From the NCBI GenBank assembly GCA_003136475.1, contig PLEQ01000461.1:7973-13662 (forward strand): a stretch of DNA of 5,690 nt, written 5' to 3'. The translations under genes and the position numbers were made by a program. Source of the stretch: Deltaproteobacteria bacterium (GTDB lineage: Bacteria > Bdellovibrionota_B > Oligoflexia > Oligoflexales > Bog-1112). Below, piece after piece: positions 1 through 5,284 of this stretch. How positions within the stretch are numbered: position 1 is the stretch's first letter; every line of letters begins with the position of its first letter. Under the pieces are notes generated by a model. That model was not told where the DNA came from. It ran no database searches and was given only the letters and a program-made list of their open reading frames with translations.

Positions 1-201
1 GTCTTTATTCGAAGGACTCGGAGGACCTGCTAGAAAATTCTTACAGATACGCCATTTAGGTGCAGAATGATGGAACATTTTCCTATCTTTCGTGGGTTCC
101 CTATATACCTTTCCTTCGGTAGCTGAAGGCTTGTACTCAGCGAAAGAAGGTAGAGTGCAAAAAATACCAAGCGAAATCGACAGTACAAACTGCAGCTTCA
201 T
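1..201 (-). CDS. Exported protein of unknown function, N-terminal part only
   Basis: Reading leftward from an ATG at 199-201, the frame stays open for 67 codons to the window edge, so only the N-terminus is present. It starts MKLQFVLSISLGIFC and continues through TLPSFA-EYKPS. This is a typical Sec signal peptide: a Lys near the start, a hydrophobic core at about residues 4-16, and a likely signal peptidase I site after Ala21 (Ser-Phe-Ala). The mature part seen so far is rich in Lys, Arg, Pro and Ser and shows no domain I recognise. A purine-rich AAGAAGAGAG stretch lies just upstream of the ATG and can serve as a ribosome-binding site. The gene is divergent from the csaA-like gene. The coding call rests on the signal peptide, the start context and the open frame; the function is unknown. 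Confidence 0.72.
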   Translation of the reverse strand, partial: MKLQFVLSISLGIFCTLPSFAEYKPSATEGKVYREPTKDRKMFHHSAPKWRICKNFLAGPPSPSNKD

Positions 202-246
202 AAATATCTCTCTTCTTATTATTTTTCTTATTCATTGAAACTCATA

Positions 247-260
247 CATCAAAACTGATG
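247..260. repeat. Small perfect inverted repeat in divergent spacer
   Basis: CATCA (247-251) and TGATG (256-260) form perfect 5-bp arms around a 4-base AAAC spacer. The repeat lies between the divergent left-edge gene and the csaA-like gene, so it could be an operator half-site pair or a weak hairpin. Arms this short also arise by chance, and no other copy is seen in the window. Confidence 0.2.
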
Positions 261-293
261 AACGTTTCGTGAAGCGCCATGTTCAGGATGGCC

Positions 294-322
294 TGGTCAC
301 AAACTCCTCGCTTGTCTTTAAT
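294..322 (+). promoter_or_regulatory. Candidate sigma70-type promoter for the csaA-like gene
   Basis: TGGTCA (294-299; 4 of 6 match to TTGACA) is followed by a 17-bp spacer and TTTAAT (317-322; 5 of 6 match to TATAAT). The predicted start is near 329, giving a 5' leader of about 35 nt that would include the hairpin at 342-361. This is found by eye with no supporting data. Confidence 0.35.
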
Positions 323-341
323 CTTCTCTTAAGATAGAGGA

Positions 342-361
342 CTTCTCCAAAGAAGGAGAAG
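342..361 (+). promoter_or_regulatory. Hairpin overlapping the csaA-like ribosome-binding site
   Basis: CTTCTCC (342-348) is exactly complementary to GGAGAAG (355-361), with a 6-nt loop. The 3' arm contains the GGAG core of the Shine-Dalgarno AAGGAG (353-358), which sits 5 nt before the ATG at 364. If it forms in the mRNA, the stem (4 GC and 3 AU pairs) would hide the ribosome-binding site. The pairing is seen directly; a regulatory role is inference. Confidence 0.4.
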
Positions 362-363
362 GT

Positions 364-699
364 ATGGCTGACTATAATGATTTTGCAAAAATAGACATTC
401 GAGCAGGCGTGATTACTAAAGCCGAAGTTTTTGAGCGCGCAAAAAATCCTGCCTACAAAGTCTGGGTAGATTTTGGACCGGAGCTGGGCATCAAGGCAAG
501 CTCCGCGCAAATCACGCAGCACTACGCCGTTTCAGAACTTGTCGGGAAAGCGGTACTGGGGGTGGTCAACATTGGCCAGCGCAATATTGCAGGGTTTGTT
601 TCGGAATTTCTACTCTTGGGCTTGCCGGATGCCAAGGGACATATTCGTCTTGCCACTTACGACCACGACGCGTCTCTTCTCGGGGCCAGACTCTGCTAG
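364..699 (+). CDS. csaA: CsaA-like tRNA-binding-domain protein (putative export-related chaperone)
   Basis: A 111-residue protein matching the CsaA family over its whole length. CsaA is a single OB-fold tRNA-binding domain, related to the domain in methionyl- and phenylalanyl-tRNA synthetases, that forms dimers. Bacillus CsaA is described as a cytosolic chaperone linked to protein export; tRNA binding has also been proposed for the family. Visible family hallmarks are DFAKIDIRAGVITKAE (about residues 6-21), the PAYKVWVDFG segment (about 29-38), SSAQIT (about 46-51), VVNIGQRNIAGFVSE (about 67-81) and LLLG shortly after. The length is normal for the family (about 110 aa). The ATG at 364 is chosen for its strong AAGGAG Shine-Dalgarno at 5-nt spacing and because it gives the usual CsaA N-terminus. 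The gene stands alone on the plus strand and converges on the TPR gene with 3 bp between stops. Family assignment is strong; the exact cellular role here is inferred. Confidence 0.92.
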   Translation: MADYNDFAKIDIRAGVITKAEVFERAKNPAYKVWVDFGPELGIKASSAQITQHYAVSELVGKAVLGVVNIGQRNIAGFVSEFLLLGLPDAKGHIRLATYDHDASLLGARLC

Positions 700-702
700 T
701 GC

Positions 703-1920
703 CTAAGAAGCCTTCTTTTCATCGTCCTGAACGCTCCCAAGTTCCTGCAATTTTTCTTGGGCTTTGGCAAACTCTGGATATTTTTTAACAAGGCGTGTGA
801 GAATTTTTTTCGCTTCCTCTAACTTATGTTGTTCGATCAACATAATCGCTTTGTTGTATTGGGCCTGAATATTACCGGCATCGAGTTTAATGACTGTGTT
901 GTAGAGTGCTGCAGCTTCTTTGAATTCATTGCAAGCTTTATGAGCGAGCGCGAGCTGATTCAAGTACACAACATTTTCAGGCTCATTGATAAGAGCTTTC
1001 TTGGTGTATTGAATCGCAGATCTATAATTCTTCAGTTGGTAGTACCCGAGACTCATATAATGCCAAAGGTCGGGTGCAGGTATATCTCTTTTTATGGCCA
1101 TTTCTAAAACTTCAACCATCTCGCTGTAACGTTTATGGTGCAAGAGGACTTCAGCCGCCTTGATATAGCGAATGGGGTTGAGCGGAGAAATTTCGATGGC
1201 ACGTCGATACTCATTGAGAGCATCATCCACATTATGCATTTTCAAGTGCATCTGGGCACGCTCTTCATAAAGATGAACATAGAAGGAATTGTTCTTTTCA
1301 GCTTGGTCGAGCAGTTGAAAAGCCTTGTCCTGCTGACCGCGTTTTTCAGCAATGCGAGCGAGTCCAACCAGAGGCCGCGCTGTATGCGGTGCAATTTTAG
1401 CAAGTGAGTTGTAGAGGTCCTCAGCTTTGTCATAGTTTTCAGCGCGAAAAGACTCTTTGGCTATCTGGTAGATTTTTTCAGGATTTTTTGGATTATGAAA
1501 AGAGAAAAATCCCTTATGAACTTTAACCATAACCTCAGAGAGCTGAAACGGTTTAACAAGAATTTCGTCAACACATCTTTCTACAGCTAGCATAATTTTT
1601 TCTTTATTGGGATCAAACATCGTCAGACAAAATGGCGGTCGATTCAAAGCCATATCTTCACTGATTTCCGCAAGAAAGGTGAGACCATCGGCGTCGGGAA
1701 GTTCCAAACTGCAGATAATGAGTGAGATAGCTTTTTCTTCTCGGACATATTTGAAGGCTCGGACAGCGTCTGGAGCCTGAAGCACGTTACGAAATTTCAG
1801 TAGGGACAGTTGATGAGCAATGATCATGCGGAGGTCTTGTTGATGATCCACAATAAGAACCGGCTGATTCTTATCGATATCCTTGGGAAAATTCACAAGT
1901 TTTTCGAAATCCACAACCAT
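703..1920 (-). CDS. Receiver-like (degenerate) domain fused to TPR repeats
   Basis: A 405-residue soluble protein with no signal peptide. Residues about 19-140 form a CheY-like receiver fold: VLIVDH (21-26), PDADGL (75-80), the conserved Thr in LTM (T100) and Lys in VKPF (K123). The canonical phospho-acceptor Asp is Ser71 (ICSLELP), and the second acidic-pocket residue is His26, so normal Asp phosphorylation is not expected. Residues about 148-395 hold roughly seven tetratricopeptide repeats with the usual A-Y-A-P spacing (for example about 215-248 and 317-350), followed by a charged tail. TPRs are protein-interaction scaffolds, so a signalling or assembly adaptor is likely, but partners are unknown. 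An in-frame TAG at 1945-1947 lies upstream with no other start between, so the ATG at 1920 is the first possible. The Shine-Dalgarno is poor: only a G-rich run. It lies 56 nt downstream of the 218-aa gene on the same strand, so cotranscription is possible. Confidence 0.9.
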   Translation of the reverse strand: MVVDFEKLVNFPKDIDKNQPVLIVDHQQDLRMIIAHQLSLLKFRNVLQAPDAVRAFKYVREEKAISLIICSLELPDADGLTFLAEISEDMALNRPPFCLTMFDPNKEKIMLAVERCVDEILVKPFQLSEVMVKVHKGFFSFHNPKNPEKIYQIAKESFRAENYDKAEDLYNSLAKIAPHTARPLVGLARIAEKRGQQDKAFQLLDQAEKNNSFYVHLYEERAQMHLKMHNVDDALNEYRRAIEISPLNPIRYIKAAEVLLHHKRYSEMVEVLEMAIKRDIPAPDLWHYMSLGYYQLKNYRSAIQYTKKALINEPENVVYLNQLALAHKACNEFKEAAALYNTVIKLDAGNIQAQYNKAIMLIEQHKLEEAKKILTRLVKKYPEFAKAQEKLQELGSVQDDEKKAS

Positions 1921-1931
1921 GATCGAACAGA

Positions 1932-1947
1932 CCCCCCCAGGAGTCTA
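1932..1947 (-). promoter_or_regulatory. Seven-G tract in the leader of the receiver-TPR gene
   Basis: On the coding strand, seven G residues in a row (1938 down to 1932) end 11 nt before the ATG, where a Shine-Dalgarno would be expected but no AGGAGG-like core exists. With the upstream GACTCC they can also form a small stem against GGGGTC (six pairs including one G-T, 4-nt loop). This may be a weak or atypical ribosome-binding site. Confidence 0.25.
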
Positions 1948-1976
1948 TCGGGACTTTGATGTAGAAATTAAGCCAC

Positions 1977-2633
1977 TTATTTTCTATCGAAGTCTATCTT
2001 GGTCTCCAGCTTGGGGTGAACGCTTTTGGCAAGGCCTTGAGCGACAAGGATAGCAAGGGCACCAGGCTTCAAAACAAGAGTCTTTTGGGCTTCGCTCAAA
2101 ACGTCTTCGACCTCCAGCTCACGCGGAAAGGCAGACGCTAACTGTAAAAAGACGTGCTCGGTATAGTTTGTGTCGGTCATTTGAAAACGACTGAAAGGAA
2201 CCTCTGCAAAGAGGGCTGCTTGCAAAGTTCTGGGTAAGAGGCGAATGCGCAATAAGGCATTTTTTGGCACTTGATCCAGATAGCTTAGAAGTTCCCAATG
2301 TTCTGGCGTCCTAGTCTTGAGGGCCGCGATATGCTCGCGTATTTGTTGCTCATAGGGCTTCGGGAGTGTGGGGGTGATTACAAAGATTTTTAGCTGACGA
2401 TTTTTGTGAAGTTTTTCCCGGAGCTCCTGGTAGCTACTGAGCTGAAGCTTTAAGGCTGCTTCAGAATCCAAGACGGATGGGCTTCGAAAAATATAAGATT
2501 TATCATCCGAAGCAGCTGCCGGATCGGCACAGGGCGTTTCTTCTTTTATAGAACATTTTTCTTGTTCGTCGTTCGATAGCTTAAACGCACTCATCAGCAA
2601 AGCGAGAATGACAATAACAATGCCGTTTTTCAT
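1977..2633 (-). CDS. Exported or membrane-anchored protein of unknown function
   Basis: A 218-residue protein that I do not recognise. It begins MKNGIVIVILALLMSAF, a short positively charged start with a hydrophobic core (residues about 4-17) that fits a signal peptide or an N-terminal anchor. There is no clear Ala-x-Ala cleavage site and no lipobox. Two cysteines (C27, C35) lie in a hydrophilic acidic linker (about 20-47) that could span to the periplasm. The remainder (about 50-218) looks globular with mixed helix and strand, including a Pro-rich LPKPY segment near residue 90 and a helical stretch after it, without metal or catalytic motifs I can name. The start is well supported by AGGAG five nt upstream of the ATG. 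It lies between rsmI (78 nt upstream) and the receiver-TPR gene (56 nt downstream), all on the minus strand. That suggests a shared transcript but does not show a shared function. Confidence 0.82.
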   Translation of the reverse strand: MKNGIVIVILALLMSAFKLSNDEQEKCSIKEETPCADPAAASDDKSYIFRSPSVLDSEAALKLQLSSYQELREKLHKNRQLKIFVITPTLPKPYEQQIREHIAALKTRTPEHWELLSYLDQVPKNALLRIRLLPRTLQAALFAEVPFSRFQMTDTNYTEHVFLQLASAFPRELEVEDVLSEAQKTLVLKPGALAILVAQGLAKSVHPKLETKIDFDRK

Positions 2634-2665
2634 GCCGACTCCTATGCTTTTGATCTGTTAAAATG

Positions 2666-2694
2666 AATTTAACCCAAGATTTTTGGGTCAGCAA
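2666..2694 (-). promoter_or_regulatory. Candidate weak promoter for the 218-aa exported protein
   Basis: On the minus strand TTGCTG (2694-2689), a 17-bp spacer and TAAATT (2671-2666; 4 of 6 to TATAAT) lie about 33 nt before the ATG at 2633. The -35 match is poor (3 of 6). The spacer is exactly the inverted repeat at 2672-2688. If the site is real, the gene can be transcribed apart from rsmI. Confidence 0.25.
2672..2688 (-). terminator. Inverted repeat after rsmI, possible weak terminator or operator
   Basis: Perfect 6-bp arms ACCCAA (2672-2677) and TTGGGT (2683-2688) flank a 5-base spacer, starting 24 nt after the rsmI stop. On the minus strand the hairpin is followed by TAAATTCATTTT, which is T-rich but not a clean T run, so it is a weak intrinsic terminator at best. 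It also fills the gap between promoter-like hexamers, so an operator reading is equally possible. Confidence 0.3.
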
Positions 2695-2711
2695 GCCAGC
2701 AAGACCTTGCT

Positions 2712-3560
2712 CTAGAGCTTGTTTTTGAGCTCAAGCAGGCGTCGATAAAGTTCCTTGCGGTCGATATGCTCATCGCCAAGGCACGCGACTATATCTTTAT
2801 GCGAGAGCCCCCGTTCCAGCAAAAACTGTGCCTTGCGCAGAAGAGGCTCCCATTCGACGTCGGCCTTCTCTTCTTCAGTCGTAGCGGTATGGATCATCAA
2901 GGCGAGTTCACCTTTGAGATGCGTATGGGCCTTGGCCCATTGCACGGCCTGCGCGATGCTAGATGTCTGCACCTCTTCGTAGAGTTTCGTCAGTTCCCGT
3001 CCAATACAAATTTCGGCATTGGGTAGCTGTTCGGCGAGCACAGCCAAAGAATCCCGCAAGCGCAGGGGACTTTCAAAGGCAACGATGGAGGCGAGGCTTT
3101 GTTTCCAAGTCGCGATTTCTGCAATCAGTTGATTTTTCTTACGAGGTAAAAAACCCACGAAGAGGATGCGATCGCTCGGTAAGCCTGCAACACTCACGAG
3201 TGCTGACAAAGTCGAAGGTCCGGGGATGACTCGCACCGGAATACCGAGTTCATGGGCGCGTTTGACTAGACGAAAACCTGGATCGGCTATAGCAGGCGTG
3301 CCAGCATCTGAGACCAGGGCGAGGCTGAGCTGCTCGCTTTGTACACGAGTGATAAGATCCTCTGCCCGTTTGCCTTCGATGGCGTCGTAGTAAGAGACCA
3401 GTTGGGCATGCACGATTTCCAGACTCCGGAGAAGCTGCCCCGTCCGCCGGGTGTCTTCACACGCAATAAGATCGGCTGTTTGCAAAATTCTTTGCGCACG
3501 GGGGGAAAGATCTTCACGGTTACCTAGGGGGGTGGCTACGACAAAAATTTGTGCGCTCAT
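2712..3560 (-). CDS. rsmI: 16S rRNA (cytidine-1402 2'-O)-methyltransferase RsmI
   Basis: RsmI uses S-adenosylmethionine to methylate the 2'-OH of C1402 in the decoding centre of 16S rRNA; with RsmH (N4) it makes m4Cm1402 and tunes start-codon fidelity. The 282-residue protein has the whole tetrapyrrole-methylase-fold signature: VVATPLGN (7-14), ACEDTRRT (33-40), SDAGTPAIADPG (84-95), VIPGPSTLSAL (111-121), FVGFLPRK (134-141) and later FESPLRL and GRELTKLYEE. A C-terminal helical, HTH-like tail (about 235-282) is also typical. The frame is open to an ATG at 3668, but I choose the ATG at 3558-3560. It gives the standard MSAQIFVVATPLGN start and family length (about 280-290 aa), and it has GGAG five nt upstream. 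The 36-codon extension shows no family resemblance. The gene may lead a minus-strand unit with the next two genes. Confidence 0.96.
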   Translation of the reverse strand: MSAQIFVVATPLGNREDLSPRAQRILQTADLIACEDTRRTGQLLRSLEIVHAQLVSYYDAIEGKRAEDLITRVQSEQLSLALVSDAGTPAIADPGFRLVKRAHELGIPVRVIPGPSTLSALVSVAGLPSDRILFVGFLPRKKNQLIAEIATWKQSLASIVAFESPLRLRDSLAVLAEQLPNAEICIGRELTKLYEEVQTSSIAQAVQWAKAHTHLKGELALMIHTATTEEEKADVEWEPLLRKAQFLLERGLSHKDIVACLGDEHIDRKELYRRLLELKNKL

Positions 3561-3708
3561 CTCAGCTCCGATAGGCCTAAATTCCCAACTGTCATTTTTC
3601 ACCCACGGACGAAGGAGCTGGCGCTCTTTAGAAGACCAGCCCATCGCCTCGTTGGCGATCTCTCGCATGGGCCTGAGGGGTGATACTCCTGGTTTTCTAC
3701 CGGGATTT

Positions 3709-3717
3709 TGCTATATT
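3709..3717 (+). promoter_or_regulatory. Candidate extended -10 element facing into the gene-free stretch
   Basis: TGCTATATT has the TGn extended -10 motif followed by TATATT (3712-3717; 5 of 6 to TATAAT). The -35 region 17 bp upstream (CTGGTT) is a poor match. A start near 3724 would transcribe the hairpin-rich region on the plus strand. No plus-strand protein gene follows, so only a small RNA could use it. Confidence 0.25.
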
Positions 3718-3810
3718 GGGAATGAGCTTTTCCGCAGCAACACTGCCGGAGAACTGATACTTACACTATGGGAACCTAATCGTCCTACGGTGTGCATGCC
3801 TTCTCTTGTG

Positions 3811-3841
3811 CTAGGGTGCTCAGCTAGACTGAACACGCTAG
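3811..3841. repeat. 31-bp near-perfect inverted repeat carrying three CTAG sites
   Basis: CTAG-G-GTG-C-TCAG (3811-3823) pairs with CTGA-A-CAC-G-CTAG (3829-3841): 11 pairs, two 1x1 mismatches, 5-nt loop CTAGA. CTAG, often a rare tetramer in bacterial genomes, occurs three times (3811, 3824, 3838). It could be a structured-RNA hairpin or a protein-binding dyad. Confidence 0.45.
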
Positions 3842-3886
3842 AGGGCAGGAATTGAGGGAAGCCTAAAGTAGACGTGTGATGCCCAC

Positions 3887-3916
3887 TTGCTATCGGCGAG
3901 TTCTGCCGAGCAATTT
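3887..3916 (+). terminator. Hairpin with short T tract at the end of the hydrolase gene
   Basis: Plus-strand TTGC-TA-TCGGC (3887-3897) pairs with GCCGA-GCAA (3905-3913): nine pairs with a two-base bulge and a 7-nt loop. TTTC follows. It could end a plus-strand transcript started near 3724. It overlaps the last codons of the hydrolase gene on the other strand, where no T run follows it. The T tract is short, so this is a weak call. Confidence 0.25.
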
Positions 3917-5095
3917 CAGCTGTAGGGGAAGCTCACCTTCTTGGAAACTCGTGAAATAATCGGCGATTTTTGTAGGTCGCAATACACAGTGGCCACCTTC
4001 CAGTGCCTCAAACAAAACGCGTGCCCCTTGCGTACGGGCTAGTATCGCGAATATTTGCCCCCCTTCTTGCAGACCTAATTTATCTCTACTGCTTGTCTGA
4101 ATATAGAGTGGGGAGCTCTTGGCGTTCAAATAGCGTTGGCCCAAGGCGAGGGCATCGACTTCTTTATGCCAATAGTCGAGTTTTTTAAACTCGAGTGGTA
4201 CTAGAGAAAGCACGAAGCGGAGCAAGGTGCGCGAAGCTTGCGTGCGTTGGGCGTAGCGTCGCCACTCCGCCCGACTAGCAGATGGCGGGGTACTGACAAC
4301 GGCGGGACAGATTGCCACCGCTGCGTCAAAAAAAGCGCCATTCTTTAAAACGGCATGCACGATGTTGGCCCCACCTTGGGAAACGCCCAGGCCGAAGCGA
4401 TATTTTGGGCGCTGGCTAAAGCCAAGCTTGCCTTCGATATACGGGACAATGACGTCAAAGAACTTTTCCTCTTTACCTATTTCAGCCAAGTGCCCGATCT
4501 TGCCGATGGAAACCGATACCCACTTGGGCAATTTACCTGTTTCACGCCAACGCTGGCGAATGGCATAGGTTGAATCGCGTTGTAGCCAGTTATAGGGATT
4601 GCCTGTCGCACCATGGAAGTAAAAAAATATGCTCTCCGGGTCCGCATCTTCATCGCCACCCGCACAGTAGGAAAAGCTCCAGGCGTTTTTCATATTGAAG
4701 TCTTGAGAGGGCGGATTTTTTCTGGAACGCAGGTCCTCCTCTCTGAACGTTTTAGAATCCTCAGTGTAAACACTATGGCAGCTGAGCTTGTCTTTTCCGC
4801 GCTCTTGCAGTTTGTCCGTGACGCTTTGCCAGTGAAAAAGATCATAGGAGTACACGTCGGGCCCTTTAGGGATCGTAGCTTGGAAGATATCGCTGTAGTC
4901 ATACTGCTGCGTCTTCTCGATAAAGGCGCGCTCGCTTTCGGAGAGCTCGGAAACAAAGTCAGCGGCGGAAATAGCTCCCCCTTTTTGGGCACTGAATTTT
5001 TGCCTGACTTTGACCAGAAAATCCGAACTCACTTCAGCGTGAAGCGTGCTATTGAGAAATACGACACCCGCAAGTGCCAACCATCGCAACTTCAT
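3890..5095 (-). CDS. Secreted alpha/beta-hydrolase (putative esterase)
   Basis: A 401-residue protein with a signal peptide (MKLRWLALAGVVFLNSTLHA, likely cut after Ala20). Its C-terminal two thirds have alpha/beta-hydrolase fold marks. FFYFHGATGNPYNW (157-170) carries the HG oxyanion motif, and GVSQGG (237-242) is the nucleophile elbow with Ser239. Asp338 in SSRDKLG and His369 in EGGHC complete a plausible triad in the usual order. Residues 21 to about 155 are a long N-terminal region with no domain I recognise. Four cysteines (C106, C144, C263, C370) could form disulfides in the periplasm or outside the cell. The layout resembles esterase D, PHB-depolymerase-like and feruloyl-esterase-like hydrolases; the substrate cannot be read from the sequence. 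The start is supported by AGGAG five nt before the ATG at 5095. It is transcribed away from alaS and is separated from rsmI by 329 bp, so it is probably its own unit. Confidence 0.9.
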   Translation of the reverse strand: MKLRWLALAGVVFLNSTLHAEVSSDFLVKVRQKFSAQKGGAISAADFVSELSESERAFIEKTQQYDYSDIFQATIPKGPDVYSYDLFHWQSVTDKLQERGKDKLSCHSVYTEDSKTFREEDLRSRKNPPSQDFNMKNAWSFSYCAGGDEDADPESIFFYFHGATGNPYNWLQRDSTYAIRQRWRETGKLPKWVSVSIGKIGHLAEIGKEEKFFDVIVPYIEGKLGFSQRPKYRFGLGVSQGGANIVHAVLKNGAFFDAAVAICPAVVSTPPSASRAEWRRYAQRTQASRTLLRFVLSLVPLEFKKLDYWHKEVDALALGQRYLNAKSSPLYIQTSSRDKLGLQEGGQIFAILARTQGARVLFEALEGGHCVLRPTKIADYFTSFQEGELPLQLKLLGRTRR

Positions 5096-5148
5096 CTTTT
5101 CTCCTATTTCCGCAGATTATTTTCTATGTATCGTCTTGAGATTTCTAG

Positions 5149-5178
5149 CTGACCCGGACCTAAAAGTATATATTTAAT
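5149..5178 (+). promoter_or_regulatory. Candidate distal promoter for alaS
   Basis: CTGACC (5149-5154; 4 of 6 to TTGACA), an 18-bp spacer and TTTAAT (5173-5178; 5 of 6 to TATAAT) lie in an AT-rich block. A start near 5185 would give a leader of about 200 nt that includes the hairpins at 5216-5283 and the small ORF at 5285-5362. Confidence 0.3.
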
Positions 5179-5215
5179 TGTAATACTAGACACTTAGCCA
5201 GACTTTCCGTGGTAT

Positions 5216-5283
5216 CGCTGCCGCCTTTCAGCCCCGTCACCGAAGCGCCTAGCGGTTCACACTTTTCTAAACGGAGTGTTAGC
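5216..5283 (+). promoter_or_regulatory. Two adjacent hairpins in the alaS upstream region
   Basis: CGCT and CGC (5216-5219, 5222-5224) pair with GCG and AGCG (5245-5247, 5251-5254). The next bases, GTTCACACT (5255-5263), pair with AGTGTTAGC (5275-5283) with one mismatch. Together they could form a structured leader. I looked for T-box landmarks because of the alaS context; only GGTACCG at 5301-5307 resembles part of the T-box core, which is not enough. Confidence 0.25.
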
Positions 5284-5284
5284 G

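Larger units (their letters stand above)
3561..3889. other. Gene-free stretch with several stable hairpins (possible structured RNA)
   Basis: This 329-bp gap between rsmI and the hydrolase gene has no convincing protein gene. Read as plus strand it holds four helices: TCCTGG/CCGGGA (3687-3705), TCCGCAG/CTGC-C-GGA (3731-3750, one bulged C), ACACTATGGGA/TCCTACGGTGT (3763-3773 with 3783-3793, one mismatch plus G-U pairs) and an 11-bp stem with two 1x1 mismatches at 3811-3841. I compared it by eye with RNase P RNA, tmRNA, 4.5S RNA, 6S RNA and common riboswitches and found no signature motif of any. It could be a plus-strand small RNA, the rsmI 5' leader, or the 3' region of the hydrolase mRNA. 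Confidence 0.35.

Noticed and set aside
705..719. Terminator between the convergent csaA-like and TPR genes
   Set aside because: AAGAAG/CTTCTT leaves only a 5-bp, AT-rich stem with a minimal loop and lies inside the TPR coding sequence, so it is too weak to call.
3561..3668. 36-codon N-terminal extension of RsmI from an ATG at 3668
   Set aside because: RsmI proteins begin just before the VVATPxGN motif; the ATG at 3560 gives that start, the family length and a GGAG five nt upstream. The extension has no family resemblance.
3710..3798. 28-codon minus-strand small ORF in the gap upstream of rsmI
   Set aside because: The AAGG next to its ATG is too close to work as a Shine-Dalgarno, and the peptide overlaps the hairpin region with no coding signature.
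3451..3855. 134-codon plus-strand open frame over the rsmI start and the gap
   Set aside because: More than a quarter of it is antisense to rsmI, its product has no recognisable features, and no ribosome-binding site supports it.
3561..3889. RNase P RNA (rnpB), which lies next to rsmI in some proteobacteria
   Set aside because: The conserved GAGGAAAGTCC core and the 3' ACAGAA/CCGGCTTA region are absent on both strands.
4613..5152. 179-codon plus-strand open frame inside the hydrolase gene
   Set aside because: It lies almost entirely antisense to a gene with a signal peptide and a catalytic triad, so it is a shadow frame.
5190..5275. tRNA-Glu-like wording (CCGCCTTTCA, GGTTCAC) in the alaS spacer
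   Set aside because: The anticodon stem does not pair, there is no D-arm, and no acceptor stem or standard GGTTCRANNCC T-arm can be formed.
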